From Unio delphinus (taxonomy: Eukaryota > Mollusca > Bivalvia > Unionida > Unionidae), in contig JAQISU010000097.1 of assembly GCA_029339505.1 (NCBI GenBank), positions 4,849,001 to 4,913,000 of the forward strand: DNA of 64,000 bases, written 5' to 3'. The notes beneath the pieces were generated by a model. That model saw only the letters and a program-made list of their open reading frames with translations. It made no database searches and was not told the DNA's origin. Shown one piece after another: positions 52,968 through 64,000 of the stretch (position 1 is its first letter; every line of letters begins with the position of its first letter). Position numbers and translations under genes: made by a program.

Positions 52968-53090
52968 TCATAATTAGGGTGGTTTTATATTAATAATTAA
53001 CAATGACTTCATAATTAGGGTGGTTTTATGTTCATAATTAACAATGACTTCATAATTAGGGTGGTTTTATATTAATAATTAACGATTACT
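52968..53090. repeat. 44-bp tandem repeat (x3)
   Basis: Units of CATAATTAGGGTGGTTTTAT and ATTAATAATTAACAATGACTT type. Confidence 0.9.
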
Positions 53091-53129
53091 TAGGTACACC
53101 CCTCTCCTACCATAAAAAGCACTTAACAT

Positions 53130-53385
53130 AACGGGGTCCTGGGTGTCCGAGTGATCTAAAGCGCTCCCATTACCAACTACTGCCAGCTCACCTCTGTCGG
53201 CCTAGGTTCGAGTCTCAACCAATGAGAGGGTATGTGAGAAAGATTACCAGTTGTTTAGATCGGTGGTTCTTAACGGAGCTTTTACGGGTTGTTCTCAACC
53301 AGATATACTGGCCACCATAATCAGCATATCTTGCGATGAAAAATGTCAAACCAAAAACAACAACAACAACAACAACAACTTAACG
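53130..53385 (+). mobile_element. SINE family 2, diverged copy
   Basis: Head GGTCCTGGGTGTCCGAGTGA, B box AGGTTCGAGTCTC, decayed body and tail AAAATGTCAAACC with (AAC)n. Confidence 0.65.
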
Positions 53386-54919
53386 TAACACCCGTACTGG
53401 AAAAAAACACGTGTATCTTGACATCGACATTACTCTTTGTCTCTTAAGAGTGGATTGTAAAAAGTTTAAAAGCTGATATATTGTCTGCAGTTCTATTAAT
53501 TCATCCACTGAAATATACCTCGAATTTTATAAAAACTAAAACACATATTTAATAGTAAGATTTTAAACCCGATTTTTTGGCAAACCGCTCTGTCAATGTC
53601 AAATGTGTACAAACCTTCGTGAACATAAATACGTCTATTTTTGTGCATTGTATTACTGCTACAAACCATAAATTAATAAACCTGACAAACAGAATCCGCT
53701 TATATCTCCTCAACTTTAAACAAATATCTATGTATCTATCTATATATCTGTCTGTCTGTATATCAGTCTGTCTGTCTGTCTCTCTGTGTGTACGTAAATT
53801 TATTAAAAATAATACAAGCGAGAGAGAAAAAAAGAATTTACATTACCTTTCAATAACCTGGCTCCTTATATTCCATGTAAAGTTTTCCCCTGATATAAAC
53901 CAACTCAGTCACGGAAGTCCGTAATATAATAAAATATACAAAACATTGATCCTTTCACGATATTATCACTTTAAATCAGTCCTGATACAAAAATATGACT
54001 TCAATTTTGTCTGACGCTACCATCCCTTCATTATGAAAATCATACTTTGAAAAACAAATCTTTATGGTTTGATCAACAGCATTCAATTAGCTGACTTAAT
54101 TTTAGGTGGGGTATCATCCTATAAAATTACGTGCGACATATAAAAGCATACGAGAGGGGTCATGCAGTACATTAGTAAATAATGCACACAATTCTGCTTT
54201 TGTGTGGTAAATCTTTTGAACAATTGCTCACACCTGTAGTTATATTTAAACTCGTTTCACGTCTAAAGTCTCCTTTTGAAATTCACTATTAAATTTCAGT
54301 GGTGGTTCTCCTCAAATTATGCTGTGAGTAAAGAAAACGTAAATTTAAAAACTAAAACTTCTCCCTATTATATTAGTGGTAAATAGTTTGACTCAGAATT
54401 TGGATTCGTATGATAAACCAAAGTTGAACTGTAATCGACTGCACCAGATGTACACACTTTTAACTAATACTTCCTGGTAATGTCGTCATTAAACCTAGCC
54501 GTGGAAATTTGTACATGAAAGAATAATGGGGAGACAATTTTATAGTACAGCGAACGACGTATATACGCTCACGGATACCTTTCGTATAGTCGACAGATAT
54601 ATTAAAAGTGATAGGAAGTTTAAAGCATACATATAATCTGATAGAAAGGTGTATGTTAGTTAACCACTTCTAACTTCTCAAAATGGCATCGTCTCAATAG
54701 AAGTTAAATTTAAGTTCCTGATCATATGACAGCTTTGTACATGTTAACATTTTCGCAAAGCAACTAATTCGATAGAAAACGCGATACAATTTTTCTTAAG
54801 TTATGAGTAGGCAGTTTAAAAAAGTGTCATATTTTTATCGCTAGCGCTTTAGTAAAAATATACAGATAAAAATAGTCGTATTTACTTGCGTAGTACATTT
54901 TATTTTACATCAACTCATG
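53386..54919. other. No supported gene
   Basis: TATCTATC/TCTGTCTG short tandem DNA at 53735-53790. Nothing else. Confidence 0.4.
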
Positions 54920-54921
54920 CA

Positions 54922-55225
54922 GACAGCTCAGGTGGTCTAATGATTAGAGCGTCCGCCTCGAATGCGAGAGATCGCGGGTTCGAATCCTAGGCGAGTCATA
55001 CCAAAGATTTCTTTAAAATAATGGTACTAACAGGTGCCTTGCTAGGAGCTCAGCATTTAGAAGTTAGTATTAGAACTGGTCTACCTGGTTTCAGGATAAT
55101 GTGTCTGGGTGGGATATCGTGCTACATGTCTGCGACATTATGACCCAGTTCCATCACCATAAACTGCCACACTGCATACATCGCAGCAATACGACTGAAA
55201 ATTTATTAAAGCTACTTTATAAATC
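54922..55225 (+). mobile_element. SINE family 1
   Basis: Head CAGGTGGTCTAATGATTAGA, B box GGGTTCGAATCCT, body and tail, moderately diverged. Confidence 0.8.
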
Positions 55226-55227
55226 CA

Positions 55228-55310
55228 GATCACACACACACACATACACATACACACACATACACACACATATACACATACACACACATACACACTCACA
55301 CACAACTCAC
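55228..55310. repeat. (CA)n/(CATA) microsatellite
   Basis: Directly follows the SINE tail. Confidence 0.95.
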
Positions 55311-56019
55311 TCGTATAGGTGATAAGGCAACATAAAATTATAAACGTCAAGTGTATTATATTAACTATTCAACTAAAAGTGTTAAATATAGATGGATAGT
55401 TAACTGTCAAATGACACAGTCTCTATTTCTCAACTACATTAGTGGAACTATTTTTTAAAAAGACTGTAAATTATTGGCGCAGTCAGATCTGGGAATAGTT
55501 TGATACCATTCTACGATGAAACGCAATTGGAAAAGTGGTAAGTACAATTATGGTACAGAATTTAAAAAGGAAATACAAAGTACAAAAACTCTAAAAGTTA
55601 TACATTTAAAAGCTAGCGGTTTAATTGGGAAGATCGACAGCATATTACTATTTCCTTAAGCATTATATGATTCCATAATCAAACGTTTATGTGCAGATCT
55701 TTTAAAAACAGATATCCTAACAAGCATGAACAAACCCCTCAACACCCCCCCCCCCCAACCCCCCAAACCGACTAGTAAAATGCAGGGTATGTTACAAAAC
55801 CGGATAAAATACATATAGCAAAAACTAGAGATAACTGCCGAGGTTAACCAATTGCATAAAAAGGGGTCAGACATAGAGTAAATGTGTTGCATTCCATCAT
55901 CTGACAGATTTAAGCTGATTGCATGCACCTCAAACAGCATGGCATCAACATTGTCCGATGGATTAACTTTATAGTTTGCGGAGAGTAGTATAAATTTGGA
56001 CAAAATTGGAGTTGTCTCA
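55311..56019. other. No supported gene
   Basis: Poly-C run at 55746-55756. Nothing else. Confidence 0.4.
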
Positions 56020-56445
56020 GTTGACATCCTTTATACAAATTTTGACAAAGTTGAAAGCTGTCTCAGTTCACATCCTTTATACAAATGTGGACAAAATTAG
56101 AGTTGTCTCAGTTGACATCCTTTATACAAATTTTGACAAAATTGAAAGCTGTCTCAGCTGACATCCTTTATACAAATTTTGACAAAATTAAAAGTTGTCT
56201 CAGTTCACATCCTTTATACAAATTTTGACAAAATTGAAAGCTGTCTCAGTTCACATCCTTTAGACAAATTTTGACAAAATTGAAAGCTGTCTCAGTTCAC
56301 ATCCTTTAGATAAATTTTGACAAATTGAAAGCTGTTTCAGTTCACATCCTTTAGACAAATTTTAACAAAATTGAAAGCTGTCTCAGTTCACATCCTTTAT
56401 ACAAATTTTTACAAAATTTTAAGCTGTCTGAGGTTACATACTAGC
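56020..56445. repeat. About 53-bp tandem repeat, about eight units
   Basis: Units with GCTGTCTCAGTTCACATCCT and TTAGACAAATTTTGACAAAA. Confidence 0.92.
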
Positions 56446-56814
56446 AATTAAAACGGATAAAAACTATTTTTTAGTGATAAAATTCCTTTGAGTATTTTTA
56501 ACCGAACTGTTATCATCCTAATTTATCTTTTATTATCTAATTTCCCTAATACACACATTTTACATTCCCCCGTTGATAGGGAACCTCATATGTTATCCTC
56601 ACCATCTCATCGTTGTGTCTTTGTACATGTATCGCTCGTTGGTAATGAACATTTATCATATACAAAGCTTTATCAATTAACCTTTTCGTGACGCTATATA
56701 TCATTACAGTGCTGGTGCATTCTAATATCCGCAAATAACCATACCAGCCATTAGTAAAATACAGACAAAATACAACACTTTGAGGACTTTCTCCAAGACA
56801 TTAAAATGTGCATA
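56446..56814. other. No feature
   Basis: Nothing supported. Confidence 0.4.
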
Positions 56815-57122
56815 CCTTGTTTGTTTGTTTTGTTTGTTTGTTTGATTGGGATTTTAAACGTAGCTTTAACATTTTTTCAGTCATATAACTACGATGTCTG
56901 CCGTGAGGCAGTTTATAGTGATGTCTAGCACTGGGGCATCATGCCGCAGACATGTAGCATGATGTCCCACCCAGTCACATTATCATGACACCAGGCCGAC
57001 CAGTCCTAACACTAACCTCTTAATGCTGAATATCAAGCGAGGCAGCTGTTAGTACCCTTTTTGTAAGTCTTTGGTATGACTCGGCCAGGGATCGAACCCA
57101 CGACCTCCCGCTTCCGCGGTGC
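56815..57122 (-). mobile_element. SINE family 1, minus strand
   Basis: Tail GTTTGTTTGATTGGGATTTT at the low end; B-box inverse GGGATCGAACCCACGACC at the high end; head cut off just after it. Confidence 0.82.
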
Positions 57123-57244
57123 GTACCTTGTGGAACAGGTTTAAGAAACAAAATGCATTAAAAAGGCAAGAGGGTAAATTTGACCATGGGCATTATGTGA
57201 TCCTACAAAAATATGTGCTTAGTATGTTGTAATAGTTGACGCCG

Positions 57245-57358
<114 letters not shown>

Positions 57359-57539
57359 AATTGAAATACGGCCTTGAGAAATAAAGAGTTAACTACTTTG
57401 CAGTAAGTACAACATGCAATAATTAACCTTTAAAACTGTGTCCAACGATACGTTGCAAATTTCTATACTTGTAAGTTTCGTTGTCTCTGATATTTATTTA
57501 AAATAGACGATACTTGCAGCATTGCAAGGATGCAGTAGC

Positions 57540-57630
57540 TGTTGCTAGTTGGTGCAGTTGGTTTGCTGTTGCTAGGTGATACAGTCGGTTTGCTGTTGCT
57601 AGGTGATACAGTTGGTTTTCTGTTGTTAGA
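57540..57630. repeat. About 27-bp tandem repeat (x3)
   Basis: Units of GTTTGCTGTTGCTAGGTGAT plus ACAGT. Confidence 0.8.
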
Positions 57631-58009
57631 TAGTACAGATAGTTTCGCTTACAAGAGGTCGGCCGTTTTGTTTTCGTGTTGGTTTAAACATATTTTATTT
57701 CAAACATTTAATTTACATATGCACGATAAGTAACCTATCAGATAAAGGATTAGAACGAAAGCCATTTGCTAATAAAATCCTTCTTCCTTGATAATTAAAC
57801 AAATTTAAAAGACGCGTGTATGACAGATGATAAAAGACGAGTGATATTGAAATTTGAAAATTGAAATTTGAGATGATATTGAAATTTGATGATTATAAAT
57901 TAATATGTTGAATAGTCGAAGTAACTCGTCTTAATTACAATGATAACATTTTACTAAGGAATACAATTTAAAACACAAAGATTAACAGATTTTGTTTGTT
58001 TGTTTTGTT
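57631..58009. other. No feature
   Basis: Nothing supported. Confidence 0.4.
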
Positions 58010-58252
58010 TTTTATGGTTTAACGCCATTTTTCAGCACAGTATAGGCTATACATGGCGACCAGTATTATTGATGGAGGAAGAACCCGAAAAACCCCGGAA
58101 AGAACCACCGACCCACGAGAAGCTACTGGCAAACTTTCTCACATACCCACATTTGCCGAATCCGAGACTCGAGCACACGCAGACAGAAGTGAGATGGCAT
58201 TGATCCGTAACGGACAGCGCTTTAGACCACTCGACCACTCGGAGCCTCTTGA
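58010..58252 (-). mobile_element. SINE family 2
   Basis: Minus-strand copy with complete body and head inverse ACCACTCGACCACTCGGAGC. Confidence 0.82.
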
Positions 58253-58473
58253 TTAAAAGTGAAGAAGCTGATAAAAGATGAGAGACAAAGAAAGAAGAAA
58301 GAACTAAAAACTTATGAAATAATTGTAGTGTATTTTGTGTATAAAGTTGAAGAAGAAAAAAAACATATTTTCTAGGCTAGATGGTACCAGCTTCTGACAG
58401 TGCAATGGTGCTATGAATAAATTACCAAATATAAAATATGCAAAAAAAATATGGGCTCCTTATTTTAAATATT

Positions 58474-58655
58474 TACCATATATGGATATTTAAATCAATC
58501 GGATTACCTCTGAAGTCCAGGAAGTGAAAATGATAAAGTGGAGCTACTAGTTTTTGGAAAGGTACACATCTAGAGTAAGGCCAAGCTACTCTAAAAATAT
58601 CATAAAAATAACCCATACTACACCATAATCAGGGGCAGTAAATATTTTTCAAACA
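58474..58655. repeat. Segmental duplication, copy without SINE
   Basis: Matches 59039-59460 apart from the SINE: ATATGGATATTTAAATCAAT continues straight into CGGATTACCTCTGAAGTCCA. Confidence 0.88.
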
Positions 58656-58664
58656 ATACCGATG

Positions 58665-58830
58665 ATAACGCTTCAATAGCCTAGTAGTTAAAGCATTTGC
58701 CTCCGATGTGAGAGGTTGTGGGTTCGATCCCCGGTTGAGTCATAACAAAAATGGTACTAATAGCTGCTTCACTGCAGACATCGTAGCGATATGACTAAAC
58801 CTTGTTTTTAAAAAAATCTTAAATCAATGG
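58665..58830 (+). mobile_element. SINE family 1 with internal deletion
   Basis: Head (TAGTTAAAGCATTTGCC) and B box GGGTTCGATCCCC are intact, but the body jumps from AATAGCTGC to TTCACTGCAGACATCGTAGC, losing about 140 bases. Confidence 0.78.
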
Positions 58831-59038
58831 CTAGGTGTGAATCACCGCTTGGATAATCTGGTGACCTCGATTCACTGAATTCTTAACATAAATCTTATTC
58901 CTTCGTAACCATGGTTACCAACACACACCTGACCATAAATTAAGATCGACTCATAAAAGTAGATATGGCGATCTAAAAGTAGTTTCTAATACGAGATATA
59001 CTTGAGTAGATAAATTAATATTTTTGTTGACTCGAATA

Positions 59039-59460
59039 AAACCATATATGGATATTTAAATCAATGGGGGGAGTGGTCTAAAGCGTTGTCCGTTACGGAT
59101 CACTGCCGTCTCACCTCTGCGTGGGTTCGAGTCTTGGATTCAGCCAATGTGGGTATGTGAGAAAGCTTGCCAGTAGCTGCTCGTGGGTCGGTGGCTCTTT
59201 CCGGGGATTTTCCCGGGTTCTTCCTCCACCAATAATACTGGCCGCCACGTATAACCTATCGTGTGCTGAAAAATGGCGTTAAACCCTAAAAAACAAAACA
59301 AACATAAATCAGTCGGATTACCTCTAAAGTCCAGGAAGTGAAAATGATAAAGTAGAGCTGCTAGTTTTTGGAAAGGTACACATCTAGAGTAAGGCCAAGC
59401 TACTATAAAATTAAAATAACCCATACTACACCATAATCAGGAGCACTAAATATTCTTTGA
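59039..59460. repeat. Segmental duplication, copy carrying a SINE
   Basis: Second copy of 58474-58655, interrupted by the SINE at 59065. AAATCAAT before and AAATCAGT after the insertion form the target duplication. Confidence 0.88.
59065..59302 (+). mobile_element. SINE family 2 inserted in the duplicated segment
   Basis: Head GGGGGGAGTGGTCTAAAGCG, B box GGGTTCGAGTCTTG, body, end AATGGCGTTAAACCC and an A/C-rich tail. Confidence 0.85.
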
Positions 59461-59579
59461 ACGAGAGTGACACGTAAGTGTAGTTAGATAGAGTAATCTA
59501 AATAATTGCTCAGAATGGCACCCATAAGTGGATATATAAGGTGACCTGAGGACAGACTAATACGAACCACACACACACA

Positions 59580-59582
<3 letters not shown>

Positions 59583-59646
<64 letters not shown>
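59583..59646. repeat. (AT)n microsatellite followed by a G run
   Basis: Simple repeat. Confidence 0.97.
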
Positions 59647-59648
<2 letters not shown>

Positions 59649-59734
59649 GGGGGGTAGATAAGGCAATTTGTTTGATAACAGGTTCACCCACAATACGGAT
59701 CACGGAGAAAGGGAAGAGAATAACAATAAAAATC

Positions 59735-59780
59735 ACGCGTCAACACACGAGTCAACACACGAGTCAACACACGAGTCAAC
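59735..59780. repeat. 12-bp tandem repeat (x3-4)
   Basis: Units of GTCAACACACGA. Confidence 0.9.
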
Positions 59781-59839
59781 ATAAAAAAACCTCTAAAGTC
59801 TAGGTTTAAATAGAAAGGTATTAAACAGTTGTTATCGTT

Positions 59840-60055
59840 GTGGGTTTAATGTATTTTAATGCCGGTTTAACTGGCAGAAGAAAAACCAGGGAAAACCCCG
59901 GAATGAGAACAAAAGGCCCTTGTGAAGCTGCTGGCAAGCTTTCTCACATACCAGATTGGCCCAGGGCAAAACTCGAGCCACGCGGACAGAGGTGAGATGG
60001 CAGGCATCGGTAAAAGGGAGCGTTTTAGACCATTCGGCCAATCGGGACCAACAAA
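59840..60055 (-). mobile_element. SINE family 2, diverged minus-strand copy
   Basis: B-box inverse AAACTCGAGCCACGCGGACA and head inverse GACCATTCGGCCAATCGGGA; body partly decayed. Confidence 0.7.
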
Positions 60056-60752
60056 CTGGAGATTTCAGGGATTCTCAAATAGAGACTTCAACGATGAAAA
60101 GAGAAACTAAAATGATGATGAAGAATCAAAAGGTTATCAGGGATTTCGAACTGATCCTTAGTGCTGCCAAACGTATGGAATATTGCCTGCAAAAAGTAAA
60201 ATCAAATAAAAATACAGTAAAATGGTAACCTCCTAGGATATGTTGAACGTCTCTGTGATAAAATGATAAAAAAATACATTTAACATGATGCTTACAAACT
60301 CTAACATGATGAACGGTGAAATAGTGGCTTTGAATAGCTATCCACTCCTACATGTTACATGAGGCTGGAGTTCATTTGTAACAAACAAATATGATATTTG
60401 AACAGCAAAACAAATCGTTTCAGTCGGAACAAAAAGTTTAAACAATGAAACATGATGAAAACTGAATTATATTTCTTACCCTTTACTGACTACGTACACC
60501 AGGTCGTTTATCCTCCAGTATATGACAAACTACTTTCCAGGTGTGATTAAACAAGACAAGGAAGTAAAATTCCTTGCGTGGTGAAGCACGTGTTATCTGT
60601 AAGATAGTCGATTGTGGAAACAGCATGGCAAAACGCCAAACCTGGCTAACAACCGATCCTTTTAGGAAAATATTGTATGACTGTTAGCAATCATTTTGTA
60701 GAAACATGTTTACCCTCATGTTTACTCCTGTCTTTACAACTTCACATGACTG

Positions 60753-60757
<5 letters not shown>
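60056..60757. other. No supported gene
   Basis: Nothing recognisable. Confidence 0.4.
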
Positions 60758-60845
<88 letters not shown>

Positions 60846-60955
60846 CCGTGGATTATTGAAACAACTTATGATACTTAATTACTTTCATTATTGGCATAAT
60901 CACGTGAGCTGTTGGTTGTAATTAATCATGTTCTCAAATAACATATTTGTCAAAA

Positions 60956-61034
<79 letters not shown>
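60757..61034. repeat. Two (AT)n microsatellites
   Basis: AT runs at 60757-60840 and 60959-61034, separated by about 118 bases. The second directly abuts the LTR. Confidence 0.97.
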
Positions 61035-61038
<4 letters not shown>

Positions 61039-61856
61039 ACGTGCTTAGGCTCAAATAAGCAGCAACACAGAAAGAGTGAAAACTAACAAGCTTGTATAAC
61101 TTTAACAAAGATTTTATTAAGTACAATTATTTAAATAAAACAATTGAACTTACAGTTTTAGAGAATGAAATCCAACAAATTTAGAATTCACAAAATAATC
61201 CACTAATGGAATTGCAAGTCCTAATAAATAAATGTTCTAATAGTTCCAGGTTCGAATCTTGACGATGTAATCCAAAATGGCTGACAATGTCACGTGGTAC
61301 AGTTCTTGTTTTTAATCATCCAATTGAATATCATAAACATATGTCCTTTTTCCAGATAATTCTTCTTTGCCAACGAATTTACACAAGTCCAGAACAAGAT
61401 AATTATAACTCAAATATGAATACACAACTAATAACTTTAAGCCCAGAGATTCTACTAATGTCAGCTTCTAAAATACAGCTATATATATTGTTTTTCTGAA
61501 GTAAACAAGTAATCACGCGCTTTTCTAGAAATTGATAGAAGTTCATGGAAGGTCGCAGAAAGAGACTACCTTTACTAAAAATAACATACTCTAGATTTTC
61601 TTACCCCTAAGAACTAAAAATAAAAATGTTGTCCTTGAAATTGACCAATAGTTTTAGAGGCTTGTTGACAATGTCTAAAGCAAGGTCAGGATTTAGGTCA
61701 AACAAGCCAAGGTCAAAACTTGTTTACAATTAGAGAATCTAAGTCAGCCTGAACATTCTAGAAAAAATCTCCCAATCAATTCATTTTAAAGGCAAAATAA
61801 CAAATTTGGATTTAACATTTAAAAAAATAAATAAATTAAATCCAATAGCCGTAACA
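61035..61856 (-). mobile_element. LTR of a Ty3/gypsy-type retrotransposon (3' LTR), 822 bp
   Basis: On the minus strand it starts TGTTACGGCTATTGG next to a polypurine tract and ends CCTAAGCACGTAACA, giving a TGTTAC...GTAACA terminal inverted repeat. A minus-strand AATAAA (plus 61113-61118) near its end fits an LTR polyadenylation signal. Confidence 0.8.
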
Positions 61857-61872
61857 CCTTCCCCCATAAAAT
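61857..61872 (-). other. Polypurine tract
   Basis: Minus strand ATTTTATGGGGGAAGG directly before the LTR: the plus-strand primer site of reverse transcription. Confidence 0.75.
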
Positions 61873-61955
61873 AAAAAGAAAGGTTTATATGATAAAACTT
61901 TTTTTTATCACAAACCAATTTACATCTGAAATTAAAAATTATACAATATAATGAA

Positions 61956-62640
61956 TTATACACGGGAAAGAGTGTCTGCAAATTATATTATCAAGAAATA
62001 GCCTTAACCTTTTAACTTGTCCATATCCTACAAAATGTCCTAGGAAAAGCACACAAGCACAGCAGAACTCACTTTTAGACAAATTAATTGTCAAACATAC
62101 ATTAGTGAGTCTGTTAAAGAATTATCGAATTGTTGCTAGATGTTCTCTCCAGGTGTCGTTGTAGATGATGACGTCACAGATCTCTAGACCAGTGATGAAC
62201 ATTTTTATGAGAGGTTGAAATGGACTTTCTTTATATTGGTAGAGTCCTTTTGGAGTCGCAATATTGAGTTTTCCTTTGCTCTTTCCGTAATGGAATCTGC
62301 CAAAATCCTTTCAGAAGGTCAGAATTTGGTGACGTACTTGGCATTCCCAATTTTATCAATAGAATAGTCACTTCTTGTTAATGGGAATGAATCTGTTTTT
62401 GTCACTCTGTTCACCTTCCTTTAATCAGTACACATACGGAGAGTTTTATCTGGTTTAGGAACAAATATGCATAGTGAACTTCAATCACTTTTACTGGGCT
62501 TGATAAAATCATTCTCCAGCAAATATTGAATTTCCTTTTTCAAATATTCCTGTTTGAGTGGACTCATCCTGCATGGATGCTGTTTGAAATTTTCAATTTC
62601 ATCGTCATGAAAATTTTGTTTGTCCTGGTAAGAATATCTG
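61956..62640 (-). pseudogene. Reverse transcriptase / RNase H remnant of the LTR element
   Basis: Minus-strand pieces in several frames: EYLKKEIQYLLENDFIKPSK, CIFVPKPDKTLRMCTD, VNRVTKTDSFPLT and SIDKIGNAKYVTKF, the conserved N-terminal half of Ty3/gypsy RT. Fragments of the palm and thumb follow (DVIIYNDTWREHL), with the catalytic region mostly deleted. ADTLSRV and a stop at 61956-61979 are the usual end of the RNase H region, so a large internal deletion joins thumb to end. Many stops; inactive. Confidence 0.75.
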
Positions 62641-62900
62641 GACATAAGTGCTCATATAATAATAACTTTCAGTTCATTTCTTTCTTGCACTTGCAAATGT
62701 GAAAGTTTCTGGTCTAGATTTTTTCATAATTTCTGAATTCTGACAATTCGTCGCTCCAGTATCAGTCGAATCCTGATGATATTCCTTCACTAAGAGGGAC
62801 TGGTACAACTAAATTAATTACATATTTAACATGGCTATTTCTTTCAATACACTGGTACTCCTATAATTAATTTAGATCCCAGGAGCACTAATACTATAAC
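62641..62900 (-). pseudogene. Integrase-RT linker of the LTR element
   Basis: Broken minus-strand reading with LDQKLSHLQVQERNELK, a stretch that lies between integrase and RT in Gmr1-type pol proteins. Confidence 0.55.
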
Positions 62901-63971
62901 TTAATTCATTTTCTTCTTAACTTTGTAAGGGCCGTAATATCTAATTTGAAGAAAAGTAAGAAGAATGAACAAGAGTAACACAGCTCCATTATCAGACTCA
63001 AAAGTTCTCTCCCTTGTATTATTTTCAAACCATAGTTTCATTTTTAACTTTATTTGTTTACTTGACTTGGTCTTGGGTAAGGAATCTACACAATCTACCA
63101 TAATTCCACTGAATGTTTCATCAAACGTAGGAATAGGTTGCAGATGAGCCTTACGTATCTTCTGATTTGGTTTTCCTACCATTTGACAAGTATGACAAGA
63201 CCTACAGTATTTGGCAACATCACTTTTGATTTTTGGCCAATAGAAATGAGTTAAGATCTTGTGATACATTTTATTAATCCCTAAATGACCAGCCAAAGGA
63301 GTTTCATGAGCCAGATTAAGTATTTCCTGTCTGTAAGGTTTTGGAACTACTATTTGATAGTTCACTGACCATTCATCACCAGTAGGTACCTCGGGAGGTC
63401 TCCATTTTCTCATAAGAATTCCATTTTTAATGAAATAACAGACAGGAACTTCAGTAACTTCAGTCTCATTTATGACCCTTTGAAACAAACAGGAGATCTC
63501 AGGATCTTTTGCCTGTTCGACGACAAGTGACTGTCGTTTATCACCCTGATTAAGAGAATGAGTTATTAAAAGAGGATCACTATGATCAATAACTTCTGAT
63601 TGATCTAAACCAAGAGTAAAAGTGATCTCATCAAAACCCTGACCTATACAAGTGCCGGCTGAATGAATGCTGCCTTCTGTAACATCACTCTCAAAATCAT
63701 CACCTTGATTAGAATAAAGAGAATGAGTTGTTAAAAGAGGATCACTATGATCAATACCTTCTGATTGATCTAAAGTAAAAGTGACCTCATCAAAAACCTG
63801 ACCTTTACTCATGTCAGCTAAAGGAATACTGGCTTTTTCAACATAAGCCTGACCCACGCATATGTCAGATAGGGGAATACTGCCCTTTTCAACATAAGCC
63901 TGACCCATGCATGTGTCAACGAAGGGAATACTGCCCTTTTCAACTTCATTCTCAAGAGCTTTCTTTACCAT
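62901..63971 (-). CDS. Integrase region of the LTR element (internally deleted)
   Basis: A 356-residue frame continuing from outside the pol core. The N-terminal third has three to four copies of a 17-20 residue unit (VEKGSIPLSDICVGQAY type) and a doubled DQSEGIDHSDPLL block, i.e. local repeats. Then comes an integrase zinc-binding domain: His in NLAHETPLAGHLG and Cys in KYCRSCHTCQMVGK (HHCC), followed by PIPTFDETFSGIMVDCVDSL, the start of the catalytic core. The core then breaks off and resumes at KMKLWFENNTRERTFE and YYGPYKVKKK, the post-core region, so the D,D-35-E residues are mostly missing. Non-functional. Confidence 0.75.
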   Translation of the reverse strand: MVKKALENEVEKGSIPFVDTCMGQAYVEKGSIPLSDICVGQAYVEKASIPLADMSKGQVFDEVTFTLDQSEGIDHSDPLLTTHSLYSNQGDDFESDVTEGSIHSAGTCIGQGFDEITFTLGLDQSEVIDHSDPLLITHSLNQGDKRQSLVVEQAKDPEISCLFQRVINETEVTEVPVCYFIKNGILMRKWRPPEVPTGDEWSVNYQIVVPKPYRQEILNLAHETPLAGHLGINKMYHKILTHFYWPKIKSDVAKYCRSCHTCQMVGKPNQKIRKAHLQPIPTFDETFSGIMVDCVDSLPKTKSSKQIKLKMKLWFENNTRERTFESDNGAVLLLFILLTFLQIRYYGPYKVKKKMN

Positions 63972-64000
63972 AGCTCTAGTAACTGTACAAGCTTGAAATA

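Overview
This looks like a window of an animal nuclear genome, most likely a marine mollusc and plausibly a bivalve. The evidence is AT-rich DNA with spliced genes, long introns full of minisatellites, (AT)n tracts, two tRNA-derived SINE families, non-LTR and LTR retroelements, and an endogenised DNA-virus-like cassette. The taxonomic call is an inference from repeat content.

Region 1 (1-8.2 kb, all + strand) is a block of virus-like genes of the Polinton/adintovirus type. In order it has the C-terminal part of an HNH endonuclease, two poorly recognised genes, a small pVI-like minor protein, a double-jelly-roll-type major capsid protein candidate, a pX-like domain fused to an adenain-type cysteine protease, a repeat-containing fibre-like protein, a two-helix membrane protein and a penton-like minor capsid protein. 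The major capsid, membrane and penton-like frames are intact. The others carry one or two stops or frameshifts. A short motif, AATTGAARACA or close to it, recurs just upstream of the start codons and looks like a shared late-promoter signal. No polymerase B, integrase or packaging ATPase is in the window. The cassette may continue left of base 1. On the right, a G-rich inverted repeat (8198-8465) encloses nested stem-loops.

Region 2 (about 8.5-15 kb) is minisatellite DNA plus one SINE.

Region 3 (15.1-47.6 kb, - strand) is one host gene that I assemble from seven exons whose splice phases all agree. It gives a 966-residue protein with N-terminal ankyrin repeats, a Ser-rich and coiled-coil centre, and a C-terminal PINK1-like kinase domain. 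The catalytic Asp of HRD is Asn and the Asp of DFG is His, so the domain is predicted to be a pseudokinase. Its introns contain a 1,040-bp fold-back transposon with a 7-bp target duplication, an RTE-like LINE fragment, two other LINE 3' ends, SINEs, a probable solo LTR and a 2.1-kb array of a 43-bp satellite.

Region 4 (47.6-61 kb) has no convincing gene. It holds minisatellites, SINEs of both families and a segmental duplication in which one copy carries a SINE insertion and the other keeps the empty site.

Region 5 (61.0-64 kb, - strand) is the 3' part of a decayed Ty3/gypsy-type retrotransposon. It has an 822-bp LTR, a polypurine tract, and integrase sequence placed upstream of reverse transcriptase, the unusual Gmr1-type order.
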